Shown piece by piece: positions 51,291-62,690 of a stretch of DNA of 64,000 nt. Below the pieces are notes generated by a model, which saw nothing but the letters and a program-made list of their open reading frames with translations, was not told the DNA's origin and made no database searches. The stretch is from Inia geoffrensis. Lineage: Eukaryota > Chordata > Mammalia > Artiodactyla > Iniidae. Position 1 is the stretch's first letter, and the number at the start of each line of letters is the position of its first letter. Both the position numbers and the translations under genes were made by a program. The stretch covers positions 53,358,001 through 53,422,000 of the forward strand of contig CM070903.1 in NCBI GenBank assembly GCA_036417435.1, read 5' to 3'.

Positions 51291-52418
51291 AGCAGCTAAA
51301 CTCATTTATCTGAGAAAAAGTAAAAAAGGTTAGGTCTCTATTTAAAAAAACTTGTTCAATGTCAATTTGCCAGGAAGCCATGCTTTCTCTTACTTTTGTA
51401 ATGCCCACCCCATCTCTTTATCTTCTCTTTTATTCTTTTTGCTACTCCCAGATGCCCCTCTTCTCTTTGATGCATTAATGCTTCTTTCCTCTTCTTTCAA
51501 AAGCTTTCCAAACTCCCTCCTTACTCATTCAAGTTGGGAGAGATTATTTTGCCTGGAAGCTTTGAACATTCTATATGTTCTTCACCAAAATACCACTTCT
51601 TCTGTGTCTGAGTGACATCTGATGTGATGAGCTCAAGCTCCTGAGAGGTACGAGGTCTCTTTGGCACTGCACCTGACACTGCATTCCACATCAGGAAGCT
51701 GGAGAACCAAAGGTGCCTTAGCCCTTTGGTTTCTTCTTTGGTTCTGCAAGCCCTTGAGGCCACTTAGGGGTTGGCAGTATCTCAGACTCTCTGTAAGAAG
51801 AATCCTTTGATATGAACTGCAGTACAAGAAGGACATTTTGGTGTGAAGAGGGGGAGAATGAAACTTGTTTTGTTTTACAGAGGAAAAGAAAAACATAATG
51901 ATAGGTGTAGACAAAAAGAGAATCTGTGAAAGATAGAGTCCTGATTAAAAAAAAAAAAAAAAAATGACAGACTCAAACTTTGGCAATGGAAGAGTGAGGT
52001 GCCAAACTTGTAAAAAAGAAAAAAGCAACATGAATAAGAATTTGTTTTTGTAGAACCTGAGGTTGTAGTCAAAGTATGCAAGCAGGGTGGGATACATTTT
52101 ACACAGTGCAGCAAGAGCTTAGAATCAGTTTATGTCTAAAATTAGCAAACAAGATCAAAGTGCCATTGACTACCTTTGACAGCAAATTAATGATGATTCT
52201 ACCTAAAGATAAAGAAGCTGTTAAGGGCATGGAAAATCATAGATTTACAGAGTACGTTTTATGAGCAATGCATATAAACTTTTTACAAATGAGAACTAAA
52301 CTATTTCTGCTTTCTTGCTCTTGCTTTTTGTTAACTTTCAACAACTGACAGTTCTCAAAGCCTAAATACTTCCATTCGTGGTAGGTTTAAAATGCTTATT
52401 CGAAACGGCAATATCTTT
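51291..52418. other. Unassigned non-coding spacer
   Basis: No gene. A poly-A run lies at about 51948-51964. Frames of 80-93 codons on both strands overlap one another without domain content. Confidence 0.5.
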
Positions 52419-53997
52419 TTTTAATTATTAAATTTTATTTTATTATTTTTTTTTATACAGCAGGTTCTTATTAGTCATCAATTTTATACATATCAGTGTA
52501 TACATGTCAATCCCAATTGCCCAATTCATTCCACCACCATCCCCAACCTCCCGCGGCTTTCCCCCCTTGGTGTCCGTACGTTTGTTCTCTACATCTGTGT
52601 CTCTATTTCTGCCCTGCAAACTGGTTCATCTGTACCATTTTTCTACGCTCCACATATATGCGTTAATATACGCTATTTGTTTTTCTCTTTGTGACTTTCT
52701 TTACTCTGTTTGACAGTCTCTAGATCCATCCACTCTGTTTGACAGTCTCTAGATCCATCCACGTCTCCACAAATGACCCAATTTCGTTCCTTTTTATGGC
52801 TGAATAATATCCCATTGTATATATGTACCACTTCTTCTTTATCTATTCGTCTGTTGATGGGCATATAGGTTGCTTCCATGACCTGGCTATTGTAAATAGT
52901 GCTGCAGTGAACATTGGGGTGCATGTGTCTTTTTGAATTATGGTTTTCTCTAGGTATATGCCCAGTAGTGGGATTGCTGGATCATATGGTATTTCTTTTT
53001 TTAGTTTTTTAAGGAACCTCCATACTGTTCTCCATAGTGGCTATATCAATTTACATTCCCGCCAACGGTGCAAGAGGGTTCCCTTTTCTCCACACCCTCT
53101 CCAACATTTGTTGTTTTGTAGATTTTCTGATGATGCCCATTCTGAATGGTGTGAGGTGATACCTCATTGTAGTTTTGATTTGCATTTCTCTAATGATTAA
53201 TGATGTTGAGCATCCTTTCATGTGTTTGTTGGCAGTCTGTATATCTTCTTTGGAGAAATGTCTATTTAGATCTTCTTCCCATTTTTTGATTGGGTTGTTT
53301 GTTTTTTTAATATTGAGCTGCATGAGCTGTTTATATATTTTGGAGATTAATCCTTTGTCCATTGATTTGTTTGCAAATATTTTCTCACATTCTGAGGGTT
53401 GTCTTTTCCTCTTGTTTATGGTTTCCTTTGCTGTGCAAAAGCTTTTAAGTTTCATTAGGTCCCATTTGTTTATTTTTGTTTTTTATTTCCATTACTCTAG
53501 CAGGTGGATCAAAAAAGATCTTGTGTGATTTATGTCAAAGAGTGTTCTTCCTATGTTTTCCTCTTAGAGTTTTATAGTGTCTGGCCTTCCATTTAGGTCT
53601 TTAATCCATTTTGAGTTTACTTTTGTGTATGGTGTTAGGGAGTGTTCTAATTTCATTCTTTTACATGTAGCTGTCCAGTTTTCCCAGCACCGCTTATTGA
53701 AGAGATTGTCTTTTTTCCGTTGTATATCCTTGCCTCCTTTGTCATAGATTAGTTGGCCATAAGTGCGTGGGTTTATCTCTGGGCTTTCTATCTTGTTCCA
53801 TTGATCTATGTTTCTGTTTTTGTGCCAGTACCATATTGTCTTGATTACTGTAGCTTTATAGTATAGTCTGAAGTCAGGGAGTCTGATTCTTCCAGCTCCA
53901 TTTTTTTCCCTTAAGACTACTTTGGCTCTTCGGGCTCTTTTGTGTCTCCATACAAATTTTAAGATTTTTTGTTCTAGTTCCATAGAAAATGAGAAAT
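52419..53997 (-). mobile_element. 5'-truncated L1 with clear target duplication
   Basis: The 3' UTR (atacagcaggttcttattag) lies at left. ORF2 is readable on the minus strand in two frames, 53051-53455 ([16 protein letters not shown]) and 53564-53983 ([34 protein letters not shown]), which are separated by stops. Flanks ggcaatatcttt at 52407-52418 and 53998-54009 are a perfect 12-bp target duplication. It represents the last third or so of ORF2. An internal 29-bp tandem duplication occurs at 52703-52760. Dead copy. Confidence 0.93.
52703..52760. repeat. 29-bp tandem duplication inside L1
   Basis: Two identical 29-bp copies (52703-52731 and 52732-52760) beginning actctgtttgacagtctct. Other L1 copies here have it once. 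Confidence 0.93.
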
Positions 53998-54065
53998 GGC
54001 AATATCTTTCTTTAAAATATGTGGATTTTGAAATTACCCAATTATTTTTTCTATCAGAAAAACTT

Positions 54066-54434
54066 GGGACTTCCCTGGTGGTGCAGTGGTTAAGAATCCG
54101 CCTGCCAGTGCAGGGGACATAGGTTCAATCCCTGGTCCGGGAAGACCCCACATGCCGCGGAGCAACTAAGCCCGTGCGCCACAACTACTGAGCCTGCGCT
54201 CTAGAGTCCACGAGCCATAACTACTGAGCTTACGCACCACAACTACTGAAGCCCACACATCTAGAGCTCATGCTCTGCAGCAAGAGAAGCCACCACAATG
54301 AGAAGCCTGCTCACCACAACGAAGAGTAGCCCCCTGCTCGGGGCAGCTAGAGAAAGCCTGCATGCAGCAATGAAGACCCAATGCAACCAAAAAATTAATT
54401 AATTAACTAATTAATTAATTTTTAAAACAAACAA
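54066..54434 (+). mobile_element. Long CHR-type SINE with (AATT)n tail
   Basis: Begins GGGACTTCCCTGGTGGTGC with a tRNA-like GGTTCAATCCC box. It has a longer, repetitive body (cacaactactgagcc variants three times) and an AATTAATT-rich tail. A short aaaaactt duplication flanks it. It is a different subfamily from the 200-bp copies. Confidence 0.85.
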
Positions 54435-55372
54435 AAAAACTTACAGAACCTGTGAAAAGAGCAGTATGATCAGAAATGTTTTTCTACATGTGAAACATTG
54501 CACATCATGACAGCAAATTACAACAATACATTGCATTTTTTAACATTAAATAATGTTTGTCACATAGAGGGATATATCTAGATTTTGAAAATCAGGTGAA
54601 TGATTTCTTAGCCAATTCTTTTAGTTTAGATAGAGGCATGACGCTGCTAGTATATCTTCATTACCTAACAACATTTCATATTATTGTCTTAATGTCATTC
54701 AATATGGATTGATAGCCTTTAAGAAAAAGTCAATTCTGTTCCAAGAATTTACAAGGAGCTTTGCTTCTTATTTTGTGTGTGCAAAGAAAGCGGGAAATAT
54801 GGGCTAAGGACAGAGGGAAAGGAGATGAAAAATTAATGTTTTACACACTATCATCCAAACAGTGTTTTTAATAAAGCTTTCTGTCCTCCTCAGTCACTGA
54901 AGAGGAAATATATATTTTCTAGCTCCCTCATTGTCTTCAGTTTTGTTAGACTTTGCAGACATCATTCCACATGCCCCCTCTCATTCTCCATTTTCTGCAA
55001 GGTCTTTTGACATTCTTGGTGTTAAGAATATTAACAGAACAGGGTGACTGAGGTAGATAAGACAACCTTAGGTAAAGTTGTGGGGTAATTTATTATTACT
55101 ACAAGAGGTTGTTTCTGAAGAGATTCCTTTTCACCGTACTCAGTGAGGTTAGATGTTCTGGTTGTCCAATTATTTTAAAATGTGTGTGTGTGAAAGAAAA
55201 TATTTTAAAACATTCTTTATTTAAACATTTCATGACAAATTAGATCTGAATGACTGTATCATCAACATGATAAAGTATATCTAAAAGTAATAACTGGCAT
55301 TATACTTATGAGATTCTAGAATCACTGTAATTAAATCAGGTCAAAACCAGTTACTCTTGTAATCAGTCTTCT
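54435..55372. other. Unassigned non-coding spacer
   Basis: No gene or clear repeat. Confidence 0.55.
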
Positions 55373-56024
55373 ATTTTTTTTTAAATTTTTACTGGAGTAT
55401 AGTTGCTTTACAATGTTGTGTTAGTTTCTACTGTACAGAAAAGTGAATCAGCTCTATGTATACATATATCCCCTCTTTTTTGGATTTCCTTCCCATTTAG
55501 GTCACCACAGAGCATTGAATAGAGCTCCCTGTGCTTTACAGTAGGTTCTCATTAGTTATCTATTTTATACATGTATCAGTAGTGTATATATGTCATCTCC
55601 CAATTCATTCCACCCCTCCTTCCCCCTTGGTATCCATACATTTGTTCTCTGTGTCTGTGTCTCTATTTCTGCTTTGCAAATAAGATCATCTATACCATTT
55701 TTTTTTAGATTCCACATTTATGTGTTAATATACGATATTTGTTTTTCTCTTTCTGACTTACTTTACTCTGTATGGCAGTCTCTAGGTCCATCCACATCTT
55801 TACAAATGTTCCAATTTCGTTCCTTTTTATGGCTGAGTAATATTCCATTGTATATATGTACCACATCTTCTTTATCCATTCATCTGTCGATGGACATTTA
55901 GATTGTCTCCATGACCTGTCTATTGTAAATGTAAACGCTGAAATGAACATTGGGGTGCATGTGTTTTTTGAATTATGGTTTCCTCTGGGTATATGCCTAC
56001 TAGTGGGATTGGTGGGTCATATGA
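55373..56024 (-). mobile_element. 5'-truncated L1
   Basis: Left end aaatttttactggagtatag, then the 3' UTR with cccaattcattccacccct, ending in the ORF2 stop region at tagtgggattggtgggtca. A minus frame at 55705-55950 encodes SKVSQKEKNKYRILTH-like C-terminal residues seen in sister copies. Confidence 0.9.
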
Positions 56025-56045
56025 TATGTAATCTAAATTAAAGAA

Positions 56046-56262
56046 CATTGACTTTTGGAGTTGACCAACTTTGTTCTAATTCTGTATCTGCCACTTACTA
56101 GATTGTTGAGCTGAACAAATCTCATTATTTTTCTGAACTTCAATTTTCTCATCTGCAGATAAAAATGGGAATAATAGTTCTCAGAATTCTTGTGAAAACA
56201 AAATGAGGTAATATATATAATTAGCTCATATATGCTTCATAAATAGTAGCTATTTTAAAATA
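56046..56262 (+). mobile_element. MIR SINE, near full length
   Basis: gacttttggagttgaccaac, then ctgtatctgccacttactag, tttctcatctgcagataaaa and an aatagtagctattt end, following MIR order. Confidence 0.75.
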
Positions 56263-57689
56263 TATATATAAGGTATTATATGAATTTATTTTGTTGCTTT
56301 TAACAGTGCTACATGGGTCATCATTGTACAAACATTTTACAAGCTTGTCATATTTTTTCCTTAAGATAAATTTTCTGTTGTGGAATTGCTTGGTTAAGGA
56401 AATGTGCTCATTCTGGTGTTTTGAAAATACTATATTTAGAAATGCCTTTCAGAAAAGATCTGAGAATGCTATTTCTTATACCAAGTCCAATTTTGTATAT
56501 ATTTTTCATTTCTGCCTATCTTATAAGTGAAAAATAGTGTTTTATTTTAATTTATGTTCTTTGTTATATGTTGAATGACTGTGGATTTATTTTTTTGTAA
56601 ATTTCCTAGTCTTGCCCTTGTCTTTCCCTTATTAATTTATAAGAGCTTCTTACATATTAAAATATTTAATTATTTGCTATGTAAATTGAAAATAAAGTTT
56701 TCTGGCTTGTTTGCCATGTGGTTTTAGAAAAAAAAAATGTGTGTGTGTTTATTGCAGAAGTGTAAGGAAGAGACAAGTGGGAGCAGTGAAGAAGTGCAGT
56801 AAAGACTAGCCCTCAAATATGAAATGAATAGGCCTTTTACATCTCCTCTTTCACCTATTACCTCCTTCTAACTATTCTTAGTAGCTAAAGAAGAAAAGTC
56901 TTCTACTCTATTTTTGAATTGAATCAATGAAGAAAAGAAAGTTTTATGTCCTTTAAGGAAAATATTCAAATAAAGTGTACTTCCCACCTAAACCCAGAAA
57001 ACCATGAGAATATTTTCTTTTTATTTATCTTTAAGCAACACTGATTCATTCTCACTAGGAAAGGGGGACTTTTAAACGGTCACAGAATGTATTGAAGATA
57101 AGAAGTGATTTCTCTCTAGACACTAAATAGAAAGAGGAGGTAGATAAGGAGGAAGAGCATTCCCCAGCCATCCTAAATGATAAGGAACTTCCTTTAAGTT
57201 CTCTTTGTCTTTGTATTTGAACCTATATGTAATATATCAGGATTGGACACCACTACAATTTATAGTAACATGAAAAGTATAATGCAGGTATCTTTTTTCA
57301 GAGTTAATGACTTTTGGGGTATTGTGCTCTAGTAAGTCTCCTTTCTTTTTAAAGTGAAAACACCAAAGTTTGTTAAATAAAATTCCTTTAAAAATGAATG
57401 TTCTTGGATGCTCTCCTGATGGCTACATTTCTCATAGCATGATAAATACCCATCAAGGTTTTGCAGTGACATTTCCAGTTTCAAATATTCTGTACTGCTG
57501 TCACCAAAAATGCATTCATTCTTGGCAGACTGTGTCTCAATTTTTCATTTGGAAGATGTGGTCACTGAACTCATATGTTGCCAAACAGGATTTCCTCGGC
57601 TCTTATCGTTTGAAAGTGAAAATTGCGCTATCCTTTGTGAAGCACCCACCATGTGTGGAGTGATTGATGTCTTACATTCATTATCTACT

Positions 57690-57860
57690 TAATGCTGGAA
57701 GACAGGTACAATTATTCCCATTTTACAGTTTGTGAAGTAGAGAGGCATAGAGGATAAACAATATATTCAAGACTATACATCTAGGAAGTCATGGTGCCAG
57801 GGTTCAAACCAGAACATTTGAATAGCAAACCTCTGGGCTTTTCCCCCATGCTCTGTAATA
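57690..57860 (-). mobile_element. MIR SINE fragment
   Basis: Reverse-complement MIR: aattattcccattttacagt, gtagagaggcatagagg and the ggttcaaaccagaacattt tRNA-derived part. Confidence 0.65.
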
Positions 57861-58057
57861 TTCTGCTTCACTATTCTGTACTTTCTGGCCAGGCAAACTA
57901 AATGTGAAACATCAGCATTACTGAGAAGTTTTCTAAATATTAAATGTGTGAATAGTGTGCTCTGGTCTTAGGTCTCCATACTAAATAGAGAAGAATTACA
58001 ATGCAGTTTGTCTTAAGTTTGGTAACCTTTTTACCAGCATGTTATGTTTGTCAGCCT

Positions 58058-58058
<1 letters not shown>

Positions 58059-58097
<39 letters not shown>
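58059..58097. repeat. (TG)n microsatellite
   Basis: About 19 TG units. Confidence 0.96.
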
Positions 58098-58098
<1 letters not shown>

Positions 58099-58994
58099 TG
58101 CCTTAACTATCTATCTGTTTATTAGTATAATATATAGTATATGTTGATCTGTCTTGCTGTCATCTGGTCAATGTGACATTAGATGGTAACTTTGTTCCAT
58201 TTGTGAAGATGTGGTTCATCACAAACTGCTCTAAAATAAAGTGAAACAATTTCTTCAATATGTTATATAAATACTAATGTTTTTGGAGTTTTTAAAATTT
58301 TATCGATATATATTCAAAATAGTGTATATGTTAAGCAATAGGAAGGGCACAACCTATCTCACCTTTTTTAAAAGCAAATGAATGGCAATAAATTACAATA
58401 GTATATTGTCACAAAATTATTTCTGAGTTCACAAAAGTGGTTAAAATGTACCAGCTGAATAGAAATGATGTTTAAATCACTGTAAAAATCCAAGCAAAGT
58501 AGAATTTTCACAGCCATTTAGAGTGGCGATCTCATATCTTCAATATCTAAGAGCTAGAAAATAATTTAAAATGTGCTTGTATTTCATACCTTCTAAGAGT
58601 AAAAGACCTTAGGTAAGAGGAAACCAAAAATTTATAAGTGAGTTACCAGCTAAGACAAAAGATCAGACTAGAATGTTAAATTATAGCTAAAAAACGAATG
58701 TAGAAGTTATGTAGTTTTTTCTTCATACTATAATATTACCAGTTTAGTCAATAGGCCCAGTGATAAGATATGCTTTATTAATTCTTTCCCAAATTCCCAG
58801 CCAAAAAACTCATATAACATTAACATGGTTTTGATTTCCAACCATGCATAGAAAAGCCCTTTAATCCTATCTTTCTAGAGAAAAGAAATACTTTTTGCCT
58901 TAAATATGTGTTCTATAAATTAGTTCATGTCTATCCTTCTACATACCAATTAATTTCTATTCATTGGTTAAAATCTGCTGGGAGTGGAGAGGTG

Positions 58995-59232
58995 TTTTTT
59001 GTTTTGTTTTGTTTTGTTTTGTTATGTTTGCGGTACGGGGGCCTCCCACTGCTGTGGCCTCTCCCATTGTGGAGCACAGGCTCCGGATGCGCAGGCTCAG
59101 CGGCCATGGCTCACGGGCCCAGCCGCTCCGCGGCATGTGGGATCTTCCCGGATTGGGGCACGAACCCATGTCCCCTGCATCCCCTGCATCGGCAGGCGGA
59201 CTCCCAACCACTGCGCCACCAGGGAAGCCCTA
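58995..59232 (-). mobile_element. CHR SINE with (TTTTG)n tail
   Basis: On + it reads a (GTTTT)n tail, gcggtacgggggcctccc, and ends gccaccagggaagccc. gagaggtg at 58987-58994 and 59233-59240 flanks it as target duplication. A 9-bp cccctgcat duplication at 59172-59189 is unique to this copy. Confidence 0.92.
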
Positions 59233-59282
59233 GAGAGGTGGTTTTTTGATGTAGGTAGCTTATCATGTTTAAACACATGATT

Positions 59283-59459
59283 TTTTTTTCACAATGCACC
59301 TTTTTTTAAATATATATATACAGCAGGTTCTTACTAGTTACCTATTTTATACATATTAGTGTATATATGTCAATCCCAATTTCCCAATTCATCCCACCAC
59401 AACCCCCCACCCCCGCTTTCCCCCCTTGGTGTCCATATGTTTCTTCTCTACATCTGTAG
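59283..59459 (-). mobile_element. Very short L1 3' end insertion
   Basis: Only about 177 bp of L1 3' UTR (atacagcaggttcttactag to ttggtgtccatatgtttct). A perfect 10-bp target duplication acacatgatt lies at 59273-59282 and 59460-59469. On the element strand an 11-nt segment lies between two A-tracts at its 3' end. Confidence 0.88.
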
Positions 59460-60621
59460 ACACATGATTAAATAGAGGAAGGGATTAAACTTTGGCAGGG
59501 ATGGCAGGCAGAAGCAAACACATATCCTCAGGATCCTCTGGTGGGAAACTGATGTGATTTCTCGAGAGAACAGCTTACCCAAATCATCTCAGTTCAAATG
59601 TGGCTACATTCTTCACTGCTGCGTCTCCACTTAACTCTAGGAATCCCCAGGAGAGCTGCTTTTTAAAATAGGGATTTTAGAATTGCTGTACTGATGAATA
59701 CTGGTTCTTTAAATTAATATGGTATCTCCTGTTTTTTATTTCAAATTACGTTACCTAACAACCACTTTGTTTTCAGAGCCTCTTTGAAGGCGGTCAGGGT
59801 GCTGTGGATTGGCTTCACTCACACAGTCTACTCAGGGTCCTCATTACAGGTTTTGTTTAGGGCACATATCGACCAATTAAAATCCTCCAATTTATTTCTT
59901 AGATGTTATACTTGATTTACCAGCACAGTTTCCACATTAATTGATAGTAGAATTTCTTCCCTAGAATTCTACTCCCAAAGCTAAATATGTGGATCATCAT
60001 AAATTTGTCATGAGAATAAATCTGCAAATATTCAAAGCCAATTTCTCCTAACTAAGGGGTAAAGTGTACTTCATTTTTTGTTGTTGTTAAGTATAAACAT
60101 GGTGCAAAGTTGTTAGGTAATAAAAACCTAAAAATCTGGCTTTTCTACAGTGAGATATATAGACTACTTTTATTTCATTATGCATTTTTTTGTTGAGATG
60201 AAATACTATAATCTTAAAAGCCCTTGCTGCATTTTTCTTCTATTCCAGTGTGGTCATTTGACAAACAAGAGAATGAACTAGATTGTATTAGACAACTGTT
60301 TTCTTCCTACTCTCAACCCCTAAGAAGAATTACATATCAAGTCAAAGCTGTCACTCACTTGAACACCAAAATGTCTGGTGTTAATTGTGTTGGTTAGTTG
60401 AAAGTGAAGAATTTAGGGGGAATAGTAATAAGTTTTTTCACACACCATCAATTAGAAGTGACCAATTTAGCCCTGCTGCCACAAAGGTAATTGAAATACC
60501 TATGCTAATTTAACCACAAACTAATCATAGTTAATATTAGGATAGGAGAAAATTATTGAAACACAAAAATTGCTAAGCTTCCTTAATATTAATATGCAAA
60601 GAATGATTTAATTTTCCCCAG

Positions 60622-60717
60622 CTCTTCTCCTTCCTTTCCTCCTTCCTCCCTCCTTTCCTTCTTTCTTTTTTCCTTCCTTCCCTCTCTCCTTCCTTTTTTT
60701 TTTTTCTTTTCTTTTTA
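60622..60717. repeat. Polypyrimidine (CCTT)n-like tract
   Basis: About 95 bases of nearly pure C/T with CTTCC, CCTCC and T-run units. Confidence 0.92.
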
Positions 60718-61027
60718 GGATTTTGTATTTTCAAGATACAGGGTTTGTATGTTGGGGGAGTAGTCAGATAACATTTTTTAAAAATCAGTATCTCTTTTAA
60801 AATGTTTTCTCTTCAACTTTTGAAACTATGGAGAACATACTGATAAAATATTTACAGTTTAATAGCGGGAAAGGCAGTCGTTCTATTACATGCTTCAGTG
60901 GATGTCATAGTACATACACTTGAAAATATATTATCTTCATCATATCACTTGTGCCAAACTTCCAAAAACTCAGTATCTTAAAAATACCAAGTTCATTTAG
61001 AACAAATGCATGGTGTCGTGTTAATAG

Positions 61028-61205
61028 GACATTGAGAGTCAGAAGGGTTGTTTCCTTAAGTCAGTTCTGCCTTTAGCACTAAAAATTCTCTGGTCTTCAA
61101 CCTCCTTAGTTATATGATGAGTAACCTGCAGTGAATAATCTCCAAGGTTATTTCTCTTTCCAATATGCAACGTCTTTAAATCACTAGACAATTCATTGTA
61201 AAGTT
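61028..61205 (+). mobile_element. MIR-like SINE, diverged
   Basis: Order of attgagagtcagaagggtt, ctggtcttcaacctcctta and aatctccaaggttatttctc follows MIR-type copies with the ggttggactagatgatctc extension. Low identity. Confidence 0.45.
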
Positions 61206-61487
61206 CAATAACAGAAATATTTCGTAGAGCCAGAGGCTTCTTATCCCCCAACCTCAACCATTCAGAGCCCAGCCAAGAATCTGTGGGAAACACATAGGTT
61301 CTGAGCAGCCAAAATAAATGCTGTTGTCCATGATCTAAACCTTATTTTTTAGGAAGCTCCTTGGCGCCCTCACTCAGAGGTTGTTTACTCTTTAAATAGA
61401 ATCTCTTTTTAAGTCTGATTATCTTGTTTTCAAAGACCTGGCACTTTGGTGGCAAATTGGAAAGGGACTAGGAGGCAATCACAGAAT

Positions 61488-61560
61488 GGAGCAATGTATG
61501 GGAAAGTGCTTTGTAGGCTCTCAAGTACCATGCAAATGTGAGCTGTTATCATTAGCAAGA
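61488..61560 (+). mobile_element. MIR 3' end
   Basis: gggaaagtgctttgtaggct followed by accatgcaaatgtgagctg and ttatcatta, a common MIR 3' pattern. Confidence 0.45.
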
Positions 61561-62554
61561 GTGACAACTGACAGGAATAGTGAGAGAAAAGATAAATAAT
61601 TTCAGACAAACATAGTGATGTCCAAATCCTGTTGGGCTGTGCTCTTTAATATACTGGCAAATAGGTTTAGTCATTTCAGTAGTTCCCAAGATCCTCTCTG
61701 AATTATAGCACAGTATATGCTTGTAGAAATAACTGAATTATCACAAGAAAGTTCATTTAATTCTGAATTATACTTGGTTTAAGAGATGGTGTTCTTGGAA
61801 AGTGCATTTTAAAGCACTGTATAAATGTTAGGTATTATCATATAATTTGATTTGAAGTCAAGACAATATGCAATGTTGTACAACTGTTTTCCATCTAAAA
61901 GAATTAAAAATTTTAAAGCTATATGGCACATAAGGTGTTAGATTTCAATTACCTAGAAAATTATATCTAAATAATACTGAATCTATGAAGTACTACTCTA
62001 ATTTTGAAAGGCAGTTAATTTTTTTTATTATCCATAATGGAAGTAATTAAGATAAAATAATATTAATTCATTTCACTCCATATTTAAACAAAATTATTCT
62101 ATGCTTGGTTCAGAATTTTCTGAAACACTGTTTCTAACCTCATGAGCTTATTATGATAGTACTATTAGAGAGATACAAAACATGGTATATGTCAATACTT
62201 AAAACATATTACGTGCTGAGGCAATGTAATAAAAGTTTTTAATAATTCTTAAGTGATAGTGGTAAACAATCTAAAGCAAACTCAAGCTACATCTAAAAAC
62301 ACCCATCAATTCATACAGAGTTAGAAACCAAAACCAAACTTTGCTCAGTGTCAAGTTTCCAAAATATTCATTGGAAACTCCAACAGCAAATTAAGTTATA
62401 CAGCGAAAATAAGAAATCTGACATGTTCTCTTTTTTCTTCAAGATTTTGCCAGTCCAGACACAAAAGTAATATGGCTTCAAATCCCAGCTGAAAATTAAC
62501 TGTATGCTTTTCCCATATAGGGGAATGTTAATCCTATAATATTTAAGCCTTGTT

Positions 62555-62690
62555 TTATATCATATTATACATGAACAAATGGAGGCCCAGGAAAGCAAGC
62601 TCTCAATGATTTCGAGGTAAGTATGAGACAAGAACTCACGTTCCTAGACTCCTACGCCAGAGTTCTTTCAACTATGAGTTGCAGAACTAA
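62555..62690 (-). mobile_element. MIR SINE fragment
   Basis: Reverse-complement MIR: acatgaacaaatggaggccc, then gcaagctctcaatgattt and agaactcacgttcctagac. Confidence 0.6.

Larger units (their letters stand above)
56263..58994. other. Non-coding spacer with MIR and TG repeat
   Basis: No gene. It contains a minus-strand MIR at 57690-57860 and a TG microsatellite at 58059-58097. The rest is unassigned. Confidence 0.55.
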
